Positions 34,945-37,038 of a stretch of DNA of 37,038 nt are shown here, one piece after another. The DNA comes from Gammaproteobacteria bacterium (GTDB taxonomy: Bacteria > Pseudomonadota > Gammaproteobacteria > GRL18). Under the pieces are notes generated by a model. It did no database searches, had not been told where the DNA came from, and saw only the letters and a program-made list of their open reading frames with translations. Both the position numbers and the translations under genes were made by a program. Location: positions 1 through 37,038 of the forward strand of contig JALVAL010000098.1 of NCBI GenBank assembly GCA_027011205.1, written 5' to 3'. The first letter of the stretch is position 1. Each line of letters starts with the position of its first letter.

Positions 34945-35171
34945 CCTGGAAAAATCAGTCACCCTCTACTGCAACAGCCTTATACACTGAATCTAAAGGA
35001 TTTTTCAGAACATTTTGACTTCACCCGCACGGTGAGTGCGCCAAAGGAAGTGCCCCTGGGGTACGAATAAAGCCAAAATAACCGGTAAAACCCTTTAAAG
35101 AGCCATCAGCTGATAAAAAGTAGCACCTAAGTCTGTTTCGTAACGAGGTCAACTGATTTTTTCAGGTTGAA
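34940..35171. mobile_element. 232-bp MITE-like element with 20-bp terminal inverted repeats
   Basis: TTCAACCTGGAAAAATCAGT at 34940-34959 matches the reverse complement of 35152-35171 at 19 of 20 positions. The interior has no transposase frame, so the element would be non-autonomous or a deletion remnant. No target-site duplication is obvious outside the ends. The interior also carries interleaved palindromes at 35021-35040. The family is not identified. Confidence 0.65.
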
Positions 35172-35270
35172 GCCTGCTATACTCATTGTGCATTAGAGAC
35201 TATTGTTCTTGCATCAAATACCAGATTTTGGCCAATATTTTTATTACCTTATATCTATGGGGACTGGATG

Positions 35271-35290
35271 TCCAATATCGTCCAATATCT
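35271..35290. repeat. Tandem 10-bp repeat
   Basis: TCCAATATCG followed by TCCAATATCT, differing only in the last base, with a related GCCAATATT about 40 bp upstream (35231). It lies in gene-free DNA; no function is apparent. Confidence 0.5.
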
Positions 35291-35464
35291 ATAACACAGC
35301 AAAAAATATCAGGAGACTTCCGTAGTCAGAAAGAATTTTAAAAACTTTGAAATATTCTGTCATGTGCAGGGATATTTATCAACTGCCTAAAACGCAGGCT
35401 GAGTTTCAGTCATGCAATGGCACTTATTATGGTAACTATTCAACGTAATTTAAACTCCAATAGA

Positions 35465-35632
35465 GTATCAGTCTGCAGGGGGTAGTGTTTCCGGGGTTTA
35501 TAAAAAATATGGATGTTTTCGTTATCACAATGATAAAGACTTTTAGCAAATACAGGTTTTTAAAAAGCCCTAAACCGACACACGGATATGTACTTGAGCG
35601 CCCTCGTAAATACTGCCCCTGCAGACAGATAC
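35465..35632. mobile_element. 168-bp inverted-repeat-bounded element (possible MITE)
   Basis: GTATCAGTCTGCAGGGG (35465-35481) and CCCCTGCAGACAGATAC (35616-35632) are inverted copies with one mismatch. Similarity continues inward with one gap (TAGTGTTTCCGGGG against CAGTATTTACGAGG). Between them is AT-rich DNA with a perfect small hairpin TTATCA–TGATAA (35522-35536). There is no coding content and no clear flanking duplication, so it could also be a large structured regulatory repeat. Confidence 0.5.
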
Positions 35633-35665
35633 GGTAATGTATGCTGCATAGTTAGCTTATATTTT

Positions 35666-35698
35666 AAAAAAACCAGCAGATTTAATCTGATGTTTTTT
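35666..35698. repeat. Interrupted hairpin with A-run/T-run ends
   Basis: AAAAAAC on the left pairs with GTTTTTT on the right, and the centre CAGATT-T-AATCTG is a perfect palindrome; one bulge and one mismatch interrupt the stem. This shape could end transcription on either strand, shielding the FHA–GGDEF gene from the upstream element DNA. Confidence 0.45.
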
Positions 35699-35714
35699 GA
35701 TGAAAAGAATTACG

Positions 35715-35744
35715 CTGAAAGCAGCATATTTTTTCTGTTATAAT
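35715..35744 (+). promoter_or_regulatory. Likely sigma-70 promoter of the FHA–GGDEF gene
   Basis: A consensus -10 box TATAAT lies at 35739-35744, with CTGAAA (35715-35720, four of six consensus positions) 18 bp upstream as the -35 box. Transcription would begin near 35751, giving a leader of about 24 bases that holds AAGGAAG (35764-35770) before the ATG. Confidence 0.5.
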
Positions 35745-35774
35745 TGACAAATATTATGGTCATAAGGAAGTAAA

Positions 35775-36683
35775 ATGCGAAACACCAAGGATACCTATAA
35801 AACTACCGTTGCCTCTACCTTGAAACGATATGACGATATGTTCAAAAAACAGGCGTTATATTTACGTATCATCTACCCGGAATCTCAGTGCAAATGCTAT
35901 GAACTACAGGATAAACCCCTGACGATTGGCCGTGGTAATGATGCCGATATTAAACTCAATGATGATTTAATATCACGTAACCACTGTAAAGTTAGTATCC
36001 TCAACGATCAACTAATAGTAGAAGATCTGGGTTCCACCAATGGCACCCTGATAGATGGTAAAACGATCAGCTGCCAGGTTCTGAAATTCGATGAACGTTT
36101 ACAGGTTGGTCCCTATGTGATGAAAATAGAACATAAGGATCCCCATGAAGTGCAATTTGAGAAAAATCTGTTTACTGCAGCAACCACTGATGGCCTGACT
36201 GGTTTACTTAATCGCCGTTGTTTCAATGAACGTTCGCTACAGCAGCTTGAAAACTGTTCCAGTGAACAGCAACAGTTTTCACTGGTCATGCTGGATATTG
36301 ATCACTTTAAACAGATTAATGATTGTTATGGTCATCCTGCCGGAGATAAGGTAATCAAAAGCATTGCCGGTATGCTCAACAATAATAAACGTTGTAATGA
36401 TCTGATTGGACGTTATGGCGGTGAAGAATTTATAATGATGTTACCCCAGACTTGCAGCAAGGAAGCCGCTGCTTTTTGTGAACGTATCCGTAGTAATATT
36501 GAGAATCTGAGTATCCGCTATGAGGAACACCACATCCGTGTTACAGTTTCCATCGGTATTATCAGCCTGACAAGCAGCACTGAAAAAAACATGGAAACCT
36601 TAATCGAAATGTCGGACCATTGTTTATATCAGGCTAAAAATCAGGGCAGAAACCGTATTATACAAAACATGACACAAGATTAA
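35775..36683 (+). CDS. FHA domain–GGDEF diguanylate cyclase
   Basis: A 302-residue cytosolic protein. An N-terminal FHA domain (about 48-100) has the phosphothreonine-binding pattern LTIGRGNDADIKL, SRNHCKV and LGSTNGTLIDG. A GGDEF domain follows (about 134-300) with LDIDHFKQINDCYGHPAGD and the active-site GGEEF at 215-219; the inhibitory RxxD site is present as RCND (206-209). It should make cyclic di-GMP and be product-inhibited, with activity or location governed by binding a phosphothreonine protein. A strong ribosome site AAGGAAG precedes it. It converges with the gene at 36680, overlapping it by 4 bp. Confidence 0.94.
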   Translation: MRNTKDTYKTTVASTLKRYDDMFKKQALYLRIIYPESQCKCYELQDKPLTIGRGNDADIKLNDDLISRNHCKVSILNDQLIVEDLGSTNGTLIDGKTISCQVLKFDERLQVGPYVMKIEHKDPHEVQFEKNLFTAATTDGLTGLLNRRCFNERSLQQLENCSSEQQQFSLVMLDIDHFKQINDCYGHPAGDKVIKSIAGMLNNNKRCNDLIGRYGGEEFIMMLPQTCSKEAAAFCERIRSNIENLSIRYEEHHIRVTVSIGIISLTSSTEKNMETLIEMSDHCLYQAKNQGRNRIIQNMTQD

Positions 36684-37038
36684 CCAAGCATAGACTTTAT
36701 TTCACTGATAAATTTTTCTTTCTCTTTTTCTCTGGGTATATATTCTGCCAGTGCCTGATACAATTCTGAAGCAAACTGAGTTTTTTCTAACGTTCTTTGT
36801 AATAATAATGATGCCATCGGACCAATAAGATTCATTAGTTTTTTTTCCACAGTCATCAACTGTTCCCGGCTTATCTGGCTCACGGGTAATAAAGTGCTGC
36901 TGACAGGTTTTTTTTGAGCAAAAGCAACTGAGCTTTCTGGAATCGAGTCATTACCTTCCAACCGAATATCACAGCCTTTTATGTGCTCACCTGTCGACTG
37001 AACTTTATAATGTTCAGCTTGTTCATTCATTTCAGACA
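36680..37038 (-). CDS. C-terminal part of a protein running off the window; possible kinase or cyclase tail
   Basis: The frame is open from its stop at 36680 to the window edge. An ATG at 37030 exists, but there is no stop upstream of it within the window, so this may be the 3' end of a longer gene. The segment TVEKKLMNLIGPMASLLLQR followed by ELYQALAEYIPREKEKEKF resembles the helical tail found at the end of some bacterial Ser/Thr protein kinases and adenylate cyclases, from memory. If so, a kinase beside an FHA–GGDEF protein would be a natural pair. About the first 50 residues are low complexity and not informative. Confidence 0.55.
   Translation of the reverse strand, partial: SEMNEQAEHYKVQSTGEHIKGCDIRLEGNDSIPESSVAFAQKKPVSSTLLPVSQISREQLMTVEKKLMNLIGPMASLLLQRTLEKTQFASELYQALAEYIPREKEKEKFISEIKSMLG

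Larger units (their letters stand above)
34909..35774. other. 866-bp gene-free region with two inverted-repeat elements
   Basis: No open frame longer than 60 codons and no recognisable tRNA or riboswitch core. The DNA holds an element with 20-bp terminal inverted repeats (34940-35171), a short tandem repeat (35271-35290), a second inverted-repeat pair (35465-35632), a hairpin (35666-35698) and the promoter of the FHA–GGDEF gene. The remaining stretch 35172-35464 shows nothing identifiable; it may be worn-out mobile DNA. Confidence 0.65.

Noticed and set aside
34960-35151. Cyclic di-GMP or molybdenum-cofactor riboswitch upstream of the GGDEF gene
   Set aside because: GC-rich hairpin motifs at 35021-35060 first looked suggestive, but no known aptamer core could be aligned, the region is over 600 bp from the gene and lies within a TIR-bounded element.
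35465-35632. Target-site duplication around the second element
   Set aside because: The bases outside the inverted repeats do not match on both sides, so none is claimed.
1-37038. CRISPR array, rRNA, tRNA or prophage
   Set aside because: No regularly spaced repeats, no RNA-gene signatures and no phage structural or integrase genes were seen.

Overview
The window looks like chromosomal DNA of a gammaproteobacterium of moderate GC content. The blocks gshB–tonB–yqgE–ruvX–pyrR–pyrB–pyrC', pilT–pilU/yggS–proC–yggT and def–fmt–rsmB with trkA resemble those of Pseudomonas and of free-living or sulfur-oxidising gammaproteobacteria. This placement is from gene order and protein motifs only; genus cannot be told. 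Almost all of the window is dense housekeeping DNA. The accessory-looking part is about 30.4–35.8 kb, with short non-coding mobile-like elements at 39–178 and 34940–35632.

Layout. (1) 31–187: a near-palindromic MITE-like element with an 8-bp flanking direct repeat, sitting just upstream of gshB. (2) 198–8024, plus strand: ten tightly packed or overlapping genes: gshB, apbE, a NusG-domain-II protein, a Gx-family membrane protein, tonB, yqgE, ruvX, pyrR, pyrB and a catalytically dead dihydroorotase (pyrC'). (3) 8091–10348, minus strand: pilT then pilU, the type IV pilus retraction motors. (4) 10478–15894, plus strand: yggS, proC, yggT, then a dynamin-like GTPase, dtd and a small lipoprotein. 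(5) 15889–26444, minus strand: a nine-gene run read def, fmt, rsmB, DUF4390, ntrY, ntrX, trkA, trkH and a methyltransferase. (6) 26921–30352, plus strand: a LysM protein, dprA, smg, tsaC. (7) 30440–34908, minus strand: an uncharacterised 348-aa protein, then a substrate-binding protein, a fused permease and an ATPase of the ferric-iron-type ABC family. (8) 34909–35774: 866 bp without genes, holding two inverted-repeat-bounded elements. (9) 35775–36683: an FHA–GGDEF diguanylate cyclase, convergent with the 3' end of a gene that runs off the window.

How they fit together. The first operon joins glutathione synthesis, flavinylation machinery, TonB energy transduction and pyrimidine synthesis (PyrB plus its non-catalytic PyrC' partner). 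The second large operon joins formyl-methionine metabolism and rRNA methylation to a membrane two-component system (NtrYX) and potassium uptake (TrkAH).

Most notable points: the ApbE/NusG-II/Gx cassette has no visible flavinylated substrate; the NtrX-like regulator has lost nearly every residue needed for sigma-54 activation and ATP hydrolysis; the ABC binding protein lacks the tyrosine pair of ferric-binding FbpA and lies beside an unknown HEIGE-containing protein; and three short elements with clear terminal inverted repeats were found in non-coding DNA.
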